In this document: positions 9,028 to 17,591 of the stretch, one piece after another
Layout of the letters: each line of letters begins with the position of its first letter
How positions within the stretch are numbered: position 1 is the stretch's first letter
Source: Pseudaminobacter soli (ex Zhang et al. 2022)
GTDB taxonomy: Bacteria > Pseudomonadota > Alphaproteobacteria > Rhizobiales > Rhizobiaceae
Length of the DNA stretch: 64,000 nt
Assembly: GCF_014595955.1 (NCBI RefSeq)
Contig: NZ_JABVCF010000006.1
Span: forward strand, 1-64,000
Direction of reading: 5' to 3'
Position numbers and translations under genes: made by a program
Notes under the pieces: model-generated
What the model was told of the DNA's origin: nothing
Databases searched by the model: none
What the model saw: only the letters and a program-made list of their open reading frames with translations

Positions 9028-9681
9028 CTAGCGCGACCTTTCTCGCTCCTCGAGATTTGCGATCATCAGGGACGATCCGTAGCTGATCACGAAGAATATC
9101 AAGGCCACAAGCGTCATGACCTCCAGATATCTGAAGGACTGGCCGGCAATGAGGTTTGCGGTGTTCAGCAACTCATAGACGGTGATGGTCGATAGGAGCG
9201 GCACTTCCTTGAAAAGCTGCACGAGATAGTTCCCCAGCGCCGGCACCATCGGCCGAATGGCCTGAGGTAGAACGATCTTGCGCCAGACCACCCAGCCCCT
9301 GAGTCCGAGCGACCAGGCGGATTCCCACTGACCGCGCTGCACTGCCAGAATACCCGTGCCGAACACCTCCGAGGTGTAGGTGGCATAGTGCAGTCCAATC
9401 ACAAGTATGCCGGTCGGCTCCGCCGGAAGCTGGATGCCGATTTCTGGGAGAACGTAGTAGGCGAAGAAGAGCTGGACGATGAGGGGCGTCAGGCGGATGA
9501 ATTCCGTGTACGCGAATATGCCGGCGACGAGGCCGCGACGCTTGGATAGGCGCAGTATCGCAAAGCCGAGGCCTACGAGCAGAGAAAGACCGAAGGCTAA
9601 CACCGCGATGCGCAGAGTGGCCAGCGTCGCGCCGAAAAGGGCCGGAAGTATCTCCCCTATGTAGGCGAAGTCGATGATCAC
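9028..9681 (-). CDS. Polar amino-acid ABC transporter permease, EhuD/HisM-like
   Basis: 217 residues from a GTG start at 9679-9681, three bases after the stop of the companion permease. Several hydrophobic segments flank the cytoplasmic EAA loop (ESAWSLGL ... IVLPQAIRPMVPALGN), which contacts the ATPase. TEFIRLTPLIVQLFFAYY is the signature of the His/Glu/Gln/Arg/opine permease family. Closest in look to EhuD of ectoine/hydroxyectoine importers, but the neighbours here are not ectoine-degradation genes. It forms the inner-membrane channel with the next permease and receives ligand from the binding protein at 10369-11250. Confidence 0.87.
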   Translation of the reverse strand: MIIDFAYIGEILPALFGATLATLRIAVLAFGLSLLVGLGFAILRLSKRRGLVAGIFAYTEFIRLTPLIVQLFFAYYVLPEIGIQLPAEPTGILVIGLHYATYTSEVFGTGILAVQRGQWESAWSLGLRGWVVWRKIVLPQAIRPMVPALGNYLVQLFKEVPLLSTITVYELLNTANLIAGQSFRYLEVMTLVALIFFVISYGSSLMIANLEERERSR

Positions 9682-9684
9682 GCC

Positions 9685-10338
9685 TCAGGCCTCTGTCTGC
9701 CAGCGGCGCGCGCGCCGGTCGAACGCCCGGGCGCCCCAGGCGATAGGGGCGGCCATGATAAGGTAGAGCACCAGCACGGCTCCGAAGATGAGGAACGGGT
9801 GGCCGATCGAGGAAACGGCTTGGCGGCCGGCAAAGGTCAGTTCGGTGACGGTGATGGCGCTCAGCAGCGCGGTGCCCTTCAGCAGGTCCACCATCAGATT
9901 GCCGAAGGGTAGGATAGCCCGGGTCAATGCCTGCGGGATGAGCACCTTGACGTACGTAATCCACACCGGCAGTCCTAGCGCGTGGCAAGCTTCGCGCTGG
10001 CCTCTGGGAACCGCCTTCAGTGCGCCCCGGACGATCTCTGTGCCATAGGCGCCGATATTCAGGGCCAGAACTGCCGTGCCAGCCTCCAGCGCGGAAAGCC
10101 GCACGCCGAGCATGGGTAGGGCGAAATAGGCCCAGTAGATCTGGATGAAGGCGGAGGTTCCGCGGAAGAACTCCACATAAAGCCCGATGGCGAACCTCAG
10201 GATGGGGTTCGCCATCTCTCGCAATGCTCCCGCGGCCACGGCGATGGCGAGGCCGAGCGCACCCGCCTGGACGGCGACCAGAAGCGAAATCCACGCCCCC
10301 TTCAGCAGGGCCGGGAGCACATAGGTCGCCGCATCCAT
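9685..10338 (-). CDS. Polar amino-acid ABC transporter permease, EhuC/HisQ-like
   Basis: 217 residues from the ATG at 10336-10338; a GTG two codons earlier (10344) is also possible, but a GGCGAG ribosome site fits the ATG better. YVEFFRGTSAFIQIYWAYF is the family signature and REACHALGL ... VLIPQALTRAILPFGN is the EAA loop. It pairs with the permease encoded immediately downstream, and the binding-protein gene ends 30 bases upstream. Together they form the membrane and periplasmic parts of one importer. No ATPase gene follows or precedes in this operon, so the energising subunit must come from elsewhere. Confidence 0.87.
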   Translation of the reverse strand: MDAATYVLPALLKGAWISLLVAVQAGALGLAIAVAAGALREMANPILRFAIGLYVEFFRGTSAFIQIYWAYFALPMLGVRLSALEAGTAVLALNIGAYGTEIVRGALKAVPRGQREACHALGLPVWITYVKVLIPQALTRAILPFGNLMVDLLKGTALLSAITVTELTFAGRQAVSSIGHPFLIFGAVLVLYLIMAAPIAWGARAFDRRARRWQTEA

Positions 10339-10368
10339 TGTCACTCGCCCATGCCGGTCGATGCAGCG

Positions 10369-11250
10369 CTATTTTCCGCAGATGGCGTCAAGCGTGGGCG
10401 CGTCGGGGCCTGGCCTGTCCGCGGCGGTAAATCCATAGGGGGCAGTGACCTCCCCCAGCTTGCCATTGGCCAGTTGCTTCGCGAGTTCGGCGTCGAACGC
10501 TGTCTTGAGCTCCAAAGCGTCGAGGCTGAATGCGAAAGCCGCATAGAATTCAATCGCGCCCTCGTATTTGGTCGGCTTCTGCCAGGAAGACAGCCGCTCG
10601 AACTGGGCCTTGTCCAGTTCCTCGGAAATGAGACGGATGGTGCTCGAAGCCTCGACGATGACGTCGACGCGGCCGCTGCGCATGCCGGCGGTCATGGTCG
10701 TGGTATCGGGGAAGCGCGTGATCCTATCGTCGGCCAGCCCTACGCTCTTGGCGATCTCGTTGGGCGTCGTGCCGGCGATGAGGCCGACCTTGACATCCTT
10801 GCTGACGAGATCGTCCCAGCCGCCGATGCCCTTGGGGTTTCCGGCGGCGACGATCGCCGACTGGCCCTCGATGAGGTGAGGCGTCGCGAAGGCGATCTTC
10901 ACGCAGCGCTCCGGCTTCACGAATATCGGCAGGCACGTGTCGATGCGCCCCGCCAGTATCGCCGGGATGAAGGAGTCGAAATTCATCGCCACGCCCTGGA
11001 CCTCATCGATGCCGATATTCTTGGCCACCGCCCGGGCGATGTCGATTTCGGACCCGACCAGGTTTCCTTCCGCGTCAGTATAGTTGTAGGGCCGCTCGCC
11101 GTTGAAACCGTAAAGCAGGTATTTGCGCTTGCGTATGTCCTCCAGGCTGGCGGTCGCCGCCCTCGACACATGCGGATACATCGACAGCCCGAGAGCCGCC
11201 GCCCCTGCGAACTTCAGAACATCCCGCCGGCTTCTGACATGATTTCCCAT
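10369..11250 (-). CDS. ABC transporter substrate-binding protein, EhuB-like (Tat-type signal)
   Basis: 293 residues. The N-terminus RSRRDVLKFAGAAALG has a twin-arginine type export signal, with a likely cleavage near SRAATA. The mature part is a bacterial extracellular solute-binding protein family 3 fold (KYLLYGFNGERPYNY ... GSEIDIARAVAK ... LIAGTTPNEIAK), the class that captures polar amino acids, opines and ectoines in the periplasm. It is the first gene of the permease operon, and a TTGGATAC motif lies at 11304-11311 in its upstream gap. The ligand is unknown; the local gamma-glutamyl enzymes suggest an amine, an amino acid or a gamma-glutamyl compound. Confidence 0.87.
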   Translation of the reverse strand: MGNHVRSRRDVLKFAGAAALGLSMYPHVSRAATASLEDIRKRKYLLYGFNGERPYNYTDAEGNLVGSEIDIARAVAKNIGIDEVQGVAMNFDSFIPAILAGRIDTCLPIFVKPERCVKIAFATPHLIEGQSAIVAAGNPKGIGGWDDLVSKDVKVGLIAGTTPNEIAKSVGLADDRITRFPDTTTMTAGMRSGRVDVIVEASSTIRLISEELDKAQFERLSSWQKPTKYEGAIEFYAAFAFSLDALELKTAFDAELAKQLANGKLGEVTAPYGFTAADRPGPDAPTLDAICGK

Positions 11251-11303
11251 TCTACACTCCCCTTTGCGGACCTTTTATAGGCCTTATCTGGCTACATGGA
11301 TAA

Positions 11304-11311
11304 TTGGATAC
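11304..11311. promoter_or_regulatory. Candidate GntR operator (TTGGATAC)
   Basis: TTGGATAC inside the gap between the importer operon and the gamma-glutamyltransferase-like gene, flanked by ATGGA and TCCAT arms (11297-11318). The same 8-mer occurs in the two other regulatory gaps of this gene cluster (13460-13473 and 16578-16585). Probably bound by the FCD-type GntR regulator encoded at 15834-16497. Confidence 0.5.
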
Positions 11312-11355
11312 GTTCCATCGCATGTTGGCAAGGAGATTCTTCGCCAAGCATCCCC

Positions 11356-12942
11356 TCAATAACCCAGGGCGCATCCGTCCTTTCGCGGATCGGAGCCTGC
11401 CGCGAGCGTGCCGCTATCCCAGTTGATACTGATCATCTGGGCGCCTCCCAGCGGATCGGCGGCCGGGACCAGTTCATGGCCCCAGGAACTGAGCGTCTCG
11501 CATGTACGCGGGTCCATGCCTCGCTCGACCTCGACCCGCCCGCTGACGGGAAGGTAACGCGGGGCGTCGCATGCCGCCTGGAGATCGTAGCCGTGGTCCT
11601 GGACCGCCGTGAGCACATGCGCATGGCCCATCGGCTGATAGTCTCCGCCCATGACGCCGAAGGACAGCACGGCCCGCCCATCCCTGCCTACCATTCCCGG
11701 AATAATCGTATGCATGGGGCGGCGGCCGGGGCCAATCGCATTGGGATGATCGCGATCGATACGGAAACTCACACCGCGATTCTGAAGCAGGATACCCGTT
11801 CCGGGCGCGCAGATGCCGGAACCGAAGGAGTGGTAGATCGAATTTATGAAGCTGGCCACGTTCCGGTCGCGATCGACCACGGCCAGATAGACGGTGTTGG
11901 CGCTGCCGCCGGCGACCTTCGGCAGGTCGGGGTTCATGCGGCGCGGCAGGATGCCCGCGGCCAGGCGGGCGATCGCATCCTTGTCGTCGAGAAGGTCCAG
12001 AATGGCTCCGCTCCGTTCGCTATCGCCAAGCAGCCGGTCACGGTAGCCATAGCTGATCTTTGCCGCCTCAATAGCCAGATGGGTATGCTCCGGCGACAGG
12101 AAATCGAGATCGCCGGCGCCGCAGGCATCGAGCAGTCGCAGGATCATCAGCGCGACCACCCCCTGCGTGTTCGGGGGCATCTGGAATATCCGGTTCGCGC
12201 CCCTGTCGATGGAGATCGGCTCGACGAATTCGCCGGCCGTCCGGGCGAAGTCCTCCATCGTGTGAAGACCGCCGCGGCTTTGCAGATGAGCCACCATTGC
12301 CTGCGCCAGCTCGCCCTCGTAGAAGCCTTTCCTGCCCTTCCTGGCGATGAGGTCGAGCGAACGGGCGAGCGCACCGTTGCGCATCACCGTTCCGGGTTCC
12401 GGCGCGCGACCGCAGGCGAGGAACAGCGACCGCGCGCTGGAGTCGTTCTCCAGCCGGGCGGCGGCGACCTGCCACTCCGCCGCCACGCGCTCGTGCACGA
12501 CATAACCGTTCTCGGCATAGCGGATCGCCGGCTGCAACAATTCCGCGAAATCCAGCCTGCCGAACCGCCCGTGCAGGCGCCACCATGCGTCGACAGCGCC
12601 GGGGATGGTGACGGCATGCGCGCTGTCGTCTGCGATCTTGCCGATCGCGCGTTCCTCGTACCAGCCGATCTCCGCGGCCAGGGGAGCCCTCCCCGAGCCG
12701 TTGAAGGCGATCGGCGGCATCTGGCCCTCGGGCGCGTAGAGAGCGAAGCAGTCACCGCCGATCCCGGTTTCAGGCGACTCCACGACAGCCAGGACCGCGC
12801 TTGCGGCAATTGCGGCATCCATCGCGGTGCCGCCGCGACGCAGAATATGGAGGGCCGTGCTGGTTGCGAGCGGATGGGAGGTCGCTGCCATGGCCTCCCC
12901 GGCATAGACGGCCGAGCGGCCCGGCAAGCTCAGTTCGCGCAT
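11356..12942 (-). CDS. Gamma-glutamyltransferase family protein (Ntn hydrolase), cytoplasmic
   Basis: 528 residues from ATG 12940-12942. Family landmarks include GGDCFALY, the FNGSGRAP segment, MPPNTQGV and the autoprocessing site GGSANTVYLAVVDRD, where the Thr (about residue 348) would become the N-terminal nucleophile after self-cleavage. GGT-family enzymes remove or transfer gamma-glutamyl groups or act as acylases. There is no signal peptide, so it should work in the cytoplasm, unlike classical periplasmic GGT. The start codon overlaps the stop of the upstream VOC gene (ATGA), so both are translated together. A gamma-glutamyl ligase homologue is encoded divergently, which points to a gamma-glutamylated intermediate. 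Confidence 0.88.
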   Translation of the reverse strand: MRELSLPGRSAVYAGEAMAATSHPLATSTALHILRRGGTAMDAAIAASAVLAVVESPETGIGGDCFALYAPEGQMPPIAFNGSGRAPLAAEIGWYEERAIGKIADDSAHAVTIPGAVDAWWRLHGRFGRLDFAELLQPAIRYAENGYVVHERVAAEWQVAAARLENDSSARSLFLACGRAPEPGTVMRNGALARSLDLIARKGRKGFYEGELAQAMVAHLQSRGGLHTMEDFARTAGEFVEPISIDRGANRIFQMPPNTQGVVALMILRLLDACGAGDLDFLSPEHTHLAIEAAKISYGYRDRLLGDSERSGAILDLLDDKDAIARLAAGILPRRMNPDLPKVAGGSANTVYLAVVDRDRNVASFINSIYHSFGSGICAPGTGILLQNRGVSFRIDRDHPNAIGPGRRPMHTIIPGMVGRDGRAVLSFGVMGGDYQPMGHAHVLTAVQDHGYDLQAACDAPRYLPVSGRVEVERGMDPRTCETLSSWGHELVPAADPLGGAQMISINWDSGTLAAGSDPRKDGCALGY

Positions 12943-13403
12943 CAGGCATTCCCCCCTGCAATTGCTGCGCTCTCAGGCCGCGACGCCTCCTGGACCTCCA
13001 GGAAGGCGTGGAATGGTGTGCGAAGGTAGACTGCCTTGCCCGCCTCAAACTGGGTGATGGCGCCAAGCTGCTCCGCGCCCAGCACATAAAGCCGCGCGAG
13101 CGTGGCCTCAAACTGATCGACCCTGAACGCGACATGGCCCATCCCGGGCGTCATCGGATGGGACAGAGTGCGGCCGACCTGCTCGTGACGGAAGGCGATC
13201 AGCTCCAGCCTGACGTCCCCGCCTCCGCACACAAGCTGAGCGATATCGCAGCCGGCTTCCGGCAGGCCCAGCATGGAGGCGATCTGACCGGTCATGCCAC
13301 GTTCGATGAAATGCGTGATGAAGCCGAGGCCTTCGCAGAAGAAGGTGATCGCCGCATCGAGGTCGGAGACCGCAAGCGAGAGATGGTCGAGGCGTACCGC
13401 CAT
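12942..13403 (-). CDS. VOC (glyoxalase/bleomycin-resistance) family protein
   Basis: 153 residues from ATG 13401-13403, giving the normal N-terminus MAVRLDHLSLAVSDLDAA; the frame is open much further upstream but that part is antisense to the SDR gene. Two beta-alpha-beta-beta-beta modules are visible: LDHLSLAV ... ITFFCEGLGF and GMGHVAFRVDQFEATLARLYVLG, ending in FLEVQEA. Metal-ligand candidates are His and Glu in HLSLAV, RLELIAF, GHVAFRV and FLEVQ. VOC enzymes catalyse isomerisation, epimerisation or ring-opening at a metal. First gene of the minus-strand pair with the GGT-like enzyme; the tandem TTGGATAC site at 13460-13473 is about 60 bases upstream. Confidence 0.82.
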   Translation of the reverse strand: MAVRLDHLSLAVSDLDAAITFFCEGLGFITHFIERGMTGQIASMLGLPEAGCDIAQLVCGGGDVRLELIAFRHEQVGRTLSHPMTPGMGHVAFRVDQFEATLARLYVLGAEQLGAITQFEAGKAVYLRTPFHAFLEVQEASRPESAAIAGGNA

Positions 13404-13459
13404 ATGCACTTTTCCTTCGGATACGGTCGTGACACGCTTGGCAAGGCTTTCAGATAAAT

Positions 13460-13473
13460 GTATCCAAGTATCC
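13460..13473. promoter_or_regulatory. Candidate GntR operator, tandem TTGGATAC/GGATAC
   Basis: On the plus strand GTATCCAAGTATCC, which is a TTGGATAC on the minus strand followed by a second GGATAC half. It lies in the divergent gap between the VOC/GGT-like pair (minus) and the SDR/glutamine-synthetase-like pair (plus), so one site could control both. It matches motifs at 11304 and 16578. Confidence 0.55.
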
Positions 13474-13566
13474 GAAATAGCATGCGCTATGTGGAACAGG
13501 AAGAGGCTTGATGGAGAATCTGTGGGCACGCCGGTTCTTCGCCGGTGATGGCCGGCCGGAACGGGC

Positions 13567-14367
13567 ATGCCGGCGCTTCGCGGGGGGCGCGAAGCTGGAA
13601 TGGGCGCGAGCATGAGGGCGCCTTCTACCGGGCGGGGCCTGCCGCCACTCCTCGCCGGCCGCCGCGCCGTCGTGACCGGCGCAGCCAGAGGTATAGGCAA
13701 GGCGGTCGCCGACGCGTTCGAGGCGGCGGGCGCGCAGGTCGTGCGCCTGGACATCGCCGCATCGGGACCGGTACGCGGCTGCGACGTGACCGATGAAGGG
13801 TCAGTGTCGCGGGCCTTCGAGGAGGCGTCCGCGGCCGGGCCGATCGACGACATCGTGCATGCCGCCGGCGTCGCCACGATCGGCGCGGTAGCCGACATGA
13901 GCGTGGCGGAGTTCCGCCGCGTGCTCGACGTCAACCTGACGGGAGCCTTCCTGGTGGCGCGCGAGGCGGCGCGGCGGCTGCCCCGCGGCGGCAACCTGGT
14001 CTTCGTCGCCTCGCAGGCTGGCCTAAAGGGCGGGGCGCTGTGGGGGGCCTACAGCGCCTCGAAGGGTGGCCTCCTGCGGCTCGCCGATTGCCTGACGGAG
14101 GAACTCGCTCCAAAGGGCGTGCGCGTGAATGCAATTTCGCCCGGCACGGTCGACACGGAAATGGTCTCGAAAGCAATCGCCGATCTCGCCACCGAGACCG
14201 GAACGGACGCCGAAGCCATAAGGACGCGATACCAGGCAGGCATACCGATGGGCCGCTTCGCCCGCCCGGAGGAGGTCGCCGACGTGACGGTGGCCATGTG
14301 CTCCGGCCTCTTCTCCTATGTCAACGGGTCCAACATAGTCATAGACGGCGGGGAGCTTTCGCGATGA
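13567..14367 (+). CDS. Short-chain dehydrogenase/reductase (SDR)
   Basis: 266 residues from ATG 13567; in-frame ATGs at 13600 and 13612 give lengths closer to the usual ~250 and may be the true start. Classical SDR motifs are complete: TGAARGIG cofactor loop, the HAAG motif in place of NNAG, the catalytic Ser in VASQAG, YSASKG with the catalytic Tyr and Lys, and the PGTVDTEM loop. It oxidises or reduces an alcohol/ketone with NAD(P); an aspartate after the second strand (RLDIAAS) favours NAD. The stop overlaps the next start (ATGA), so it is coupled to the glutamine-synthetase-like gene and likely acts on the same substrate. Confidence 0.88.
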   Translation: MPALRGGREAGMGASMRAPSTGRGLPPLLAGRRAVVTGAARGIGKAVADAFEAAGAQVVRLDIAASGPVRGCDVTDEGSVSRAFEEASAAGPIDDIVHAAGVATIGAVADMSVAEFRRVLDVNLTGAFLVAREAARRLPRGGNLVFVASQAGLKGGALWGAYSASKGGLLRLADCLTEELAPKGVRVNAISPGTVDTEMVSKAIADLATETGTDAEAIRTRYQAGIPMGRFARPEEVADVTVAMCSGLFSYVNGSNIVIDGGELSR

Positions 14368-15677
14368 CTTCAGCCAGCGTCGGTCGACAGTTCACTATCT
14401 GCGTGCCGGACAATTGCGGCCGCCTCATCGGCAAGCGCCAGCCCGCTGACCGACTCGCGGAGGCGAAGGAAAGCGGCATGGCGATGCCGAACTTCCATCT
14501 GGTCACTGGACTGGAGAACCAGCCTCATCTGTCGCTCGAAGTCACCGGCGTCCATACCGGCTTCCGTAACGGCACGTTACGGCCCGACCTGGAAAGCCGC
14601 TTCCGAGTGCCGGGCGACGGCAATGTCGACTACTATTTGGCCGACGCGTACGACGCCGGCCACGCGGAGGTCCCCCAGGCGCCCCGTTCGATGCTGAAGC
14701 GCCAGCTTGGCCGGCTCGCCGAGGCCGGCCTGACCGCCAGCATGGCCTCCGAGCTCGAATTCTATCTCTTCGACCAGTCCTTCGCGGAGCTTGCCGAAGC
14801 TGACTACAGGACATTCCGCCCCTTCCATCATCGGAATGCGGACAATGATCTCTTCGTCACCGGCATCGCAGGACCGTTTCTCGAACAGATGGTAGAGGAT
14901 CTAAGCGCCGCCGGCATCAGCGTCGACCAGATCCAGGGGGAAGGCGGCGTCGGCCAGCTCGAGATAAATGTCACGCCCTCGCACCCCCTGAAAGCCTGCG
15001 ACCAGCACGCGATCTTCAAACATGTGGCCAGGACGCGGGCCTTCCTGGCGGGGCGCTCCATCACCTTCATGGCCAAGCCGTTCGACCATTCGGCCGGCTC
15101 CGGCGGACACATCCATCTGTGCCTCAGGGACGCCGAAGGCCGCACGCTGCTCACTGAAGGAGAGACGCCCAGTGGCCGGGCCGCATCGTTCATCGCGGGC
15201 ATCCTCGCCTATACGGGCGACTTCATGGTGATGCATGCCCCCTATGCCAACTCCTACAGGCGGCTGCGAAGGGGCAACTTCACCCCGGTGAACGGCACTT
15301 GGGCATGGGACAACCGCACCTGCCTCGTGCGCCTTACGGGCGCCGGCAAAAGCGCTCGCTTCGAATTCCGCCTTCCGGGCGCCGACGCAAACCCCTACTT
15401 TGCCTATGCCGGGCTGATCGCGGCAGGCCTGGCCGGGATCGAGGCCGACCTGCCCTTGCCGCCCGCGACGGCCGGCGACGCCGGCAGCGCAGACCTGCCG
15501 TCGCTGCCGTCCGACCTGACAGAGGCGATGGCCGCCTTCCGCGGCTCATCCGTGGCGCATGATGCCTTCGGACCTGCCGTCCATCGCCACCTTGCGGGAC
15601 TCGTCGCGGAAGAACTCGAAATCACGCGCACACATGTCACCGACTGGGACCGTCGTCGCGGGTTCGAGGCCGCCTGA
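14364..15677 (+). CDS. Glutamine-synthetase-like ligase (gamma-glutamyl-amine ligase type)
   Basis: 437 residues from ATG 14364-14366, which overlaps the SDR stop. Glutamine-synthetase motifs are present: metal-binding ELEFYLF, QGEGGVGQLEINV, the GSGGHIHL loop, NSYRRL and RFEFRLPGADANPYF. The beta-grasp N-domain is short and divergent, as in GlnA3/PuuA/IpuC-type enzymes that join glutamate to an amine instead of ammonia. Its pairing with a GGT-like hydrolase and an amino-acid-type importer suggests it makes a gamma-glutamyl conjugate of an imported amine; that is inference. The regulatory adenylylation tyrosine loop of housekeeping GlnA is not evident. Confidence 0.88.
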   Translation: MTSASVGRQFTICVPDNCGRLIGKRQPADRLAEAKESGMAMPNFHLVTGLENQPHLSLEVTGVHTGFRNGTLRPDLESRFRVPGDGNVDYYLADAYDAGHAEVPQAPRSMLKRQLGRLAEAGLTASMASELEFYLFDQSFAELAEADYRTFRPFHHRNADNDLFVTGIAGPFLEQMVEDLSAAGISVDQIQGEGGVGQLEINVTPSHPLKACDQHAIFKHVARTRAFLAGRSITFMAKPFDHSAGSGGHIHLCLRDAEGRTLLTEGETPSGRAASFIAGILAYTGDFMVMHAPYANSYRRLRRGNFTPVNGTWAWDNRTCLVRLTGAGKSARFEFRLPGADANPYFAYAGLIAAGLAGIEADLPLPPATAGDAGSADLPSLPSDLTEAMAAFRGSSVAHDAFGPAVHRHLAGLVAEELEITRTHVTDWDRRRGFEAA

Positions 15678-15833
15678 GGCGCAGCAGCGGGGACGCTCGC
15701 CATCCTTGCTCGCGCCTCGATCTGTCCGACGGGACGATCCCCGCTGTCCGCCTCGTCTCTGTCCCTTCATGGCAATTCCATGTGGACAGACGCTTCACCC
15801 ACAATCTGCCACACCAGATGCCGGAACTAAACG

Positions 15834-16497
15834 CTAGTTCTGCTCTCCGAGGGGCATGGCCCTGATCAGGTCGTAGGCGGTACTCAGCACGTGTTCACGG
15901 ATGACAGCCTCGGCCACTTCCGGGTCCCCTTGCCGGATGACGTCGATCAGCTTCTGGTGGTCGGCCACCGCATCGCCCGACTGCATGATGCCGAGCACCA
16001 TCCGCAGATAGGGCTCGACGGCAGTCCGCAACTGGCGCACTTCCGTGAAAAGCCGCATGGCGTCGCTCTGGGCGCAGATGAAGTCGTGGAACTCGTTGTG
16101 CCGGTCGATCCACAGGTCGGGATCGTCCTGGGCGCGGCCTAGCCTGACCAAATGCATTTCCAGGGTTGTGAAAGCGTCCTCGTCGAATCGCTTCATCGCG
16201 CGCTTGATCGCCACCCCTTCCAACACGGAGCGCATCTCGAACAGCTCCAGGATTTCGTCCGGCTTCAGCACCGTGACGATGGCGCCGCGATTGGCGCGGA
16301 TGGTGAGCAGGCCTTCGCTGTCGAGCTGCCGGATCGCCTCGCGCACCGGCATGCGGCTGATGCCGAGCTGCGCGGCAATGTCTTCCGCCTTAATTCTTTC
16401 CCCGCTCTTGAAGTGGCCGCTGCGAATCCTTTCGCGCAGGAAACTGTAAGCCTCCGCCCACGCGGAAGAGGGCGCGGAAGTGCCTTTCAACGACATG
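15834..16497 (-). CDS. GntR family transcriptional regulator, FCD (FadR C-terminal) subfamily
   Basis: Start taken at the ATG 16495-16497 (MSLKGTSAPSS), giving 220 residues, the usual FCD-GntR length; an ATG at 16567 has no ribosome site. Residues 12-75 are the winged helix: AEAYSFLRERIRSGHFKSGER ... ISRMPVREAIRQLDSEGLL. The C-terminal all-helical FCD domain has DRHNEFHDF, ADHQKLIDVI and IREHV, supplying the Asp/His metal-binding ligands of this family. Such regulators are usually repressors relieved by an acid or sugar-acid ligand. It is divergent from the E1 genes, and the same TTGGATAC motif appears in three gaps, suggesting it governs the entire 6.4-18.6 kb set. Confidence 0.9.
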
Positions 16498-16577
16498 CCT
16501 TTCAACTGTTCACCTCGATCTTGTCCGGAATCCAATCCGGCCGAATCCCGGCTCGATATTGACAGCATAATAAGAAA

Positions 16578-16585
16578 TTGGATAC
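16578..16585. promoter_or_regulatory. Candidate GntR operator (TTGGATAC)
   Basis: TTGGATAC in the divergent gap between the regulator gene and the E1 alpha gene, positioned to control both and to allow autoregulation. Third member of the motif set at 11304 and 13460. Confidence 0.5.
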
Positions 16586-16603
16586 AAAAATCCACGTATG
16601 TAA

Positions 16604-17590
16604 ATGCCGCTTCAAGGTGAATCCGTGCCCGCCAACGAACCGTCTTTGATTGAATTGTATCACACGATGCTGGACATGCGCCATTTCGAGGAAGCGTGCC
16701 TGGAAGGTGTGCCGACCCGTGAGATACACGGCGAACTGCACACCGGGATCGGCCAGGAAGCGGTCGCGGCGGGCATTGCGCCTTGGTTGCGCGGCGATGA
16801 CGCGCTGGTGAGCACACATCGCAATCATCTGCACGGTCTGGCCAAGAAGGTCGATCCCTACCGTCTGATGGCAGAGATCTTCGAGAAAGATACCGGCCTG
16901 TGCAGAGGGCGCGGCGGCCATATGCACCCTTTCGATCCGGAAAAGCGCTTTTCGGCCACGGGTATCGTGGGTTCCTCGCTGCCGGTGGCGCTGGGATTTG
17001 CTTATGCGGCGCAGCTTGAAAAAACCGATGCAGTGGCGGTCGCCGTCATCGGCGACGGAGCCTCAAACACCGGCGCCTTTCACGAATCGCTGAACATGGC
17101 GGCCGCATGGAAGTTGCCGCTCCTGGTCGTGGTGGAGCACAACAGCTATGCGATCTCGGTGCGGTTTTCCGAGGTCTCGGCCACCCCGACCGTCGCGGAG
17201 CGCGCGCCGGCTTATCGCATGTGGGCTCGCCATGTCGACGGCACAGATGTCGAGGCCGTGTCAGAGGCCGCGGCCGAGGCCTTCGCCCATGTGCGCGGCG
17301 GCAGCGGGCCCGCGATGCTGGAGGCCACATGCTTCCGCTTCCGCGGCCATTATGAAGGCGACCACGACACCTACCGTCCCCGCGACGAGCGCAAGCGCAT
17401 GCTTGTCGAAAACGATCCTCTCACCTTGGCTGAAAAGCGCCTGACGGAGCTCGGGCTGGCCTCCGAGGAAGAGATGGCCAGATGGCGCGAGGCGTCCCGT
17501 ACGCGGGCCCGCGAGATGCTGGCCCGCGTACGCTCTGACCCTCTCCCCCCGGCTTCGGAACTCCACCGCTTCAGCTTTGCAGGCATATGA
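16604..17590 (+). CDS. TPP-dependent dehydrogenase E1 alpha subunit (pyruvate/acetoin type)
   Basis: 328 residues from ATG 16604; a GTG at 16625 with AAGGTG upstream is a good alternative that removes seven residues. The thiamine-diphosphate motif GDGASNTGAFHESLN is at about residue 146, with the conserved HNSYAIS segment and the RFRGHYEGD phosphorylation-loop-like region after it. The protein pairs with the E1 beta subunit encoded next to decarboxylate a 2-oxo acid or cleave an acyloin such as acetoin. E2 and E3 genes are absent from the neighbourhood, so either they are shared from elsewhere in the genome or the pair works with an artificial-acceptor-like partner. The operator motif lies 19 bases upstream of the ATG. 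Confidence 0.9.
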   Translation: MPLQGESVPANEPSLIELYHTMLDMRHFEEACLEGVPTREIHGELHTGIGQEAVAAGIAPWLRGDDALVSTHRNHLHGLAKKVDPYRLMAEIFEKDTGLCRGRGGHMHPFDPEKRFSATGIVGSSLPVALGFAYAAQLEKTDAVAVAVIGDGASNTGAFHESLNMAAAWKLPLLVVVEHNSYAISVRFSEVSATPTVAERAPAYRMWARHVDGTDVEAVSEAAAEAFAHVRGGSGPAMLEATCFRFRGHYEGDHDTYRPRDERKRMLVENDPLTLAEKRLTELGLASEEEMARWREASRTRAREMLARVRSDPLPPASELHRFSFAGI

Positions 17591-17591
17591 C

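Noticed and set aside
10351-11280. Long plus-strand open frame over the binding-protein gene
   Set aside because: It has no family motif, while the opposite strand encodes a signal peptide and full solute-binding protein.
11296-13029. Long plus-strand open frame of about 577 codons
   Set aside because: It is antisense to the gamma-glutamyltransferase-like and VOC genes, whose own frames show complete family motifs. GC-rich genes often leave such open antisense frames.
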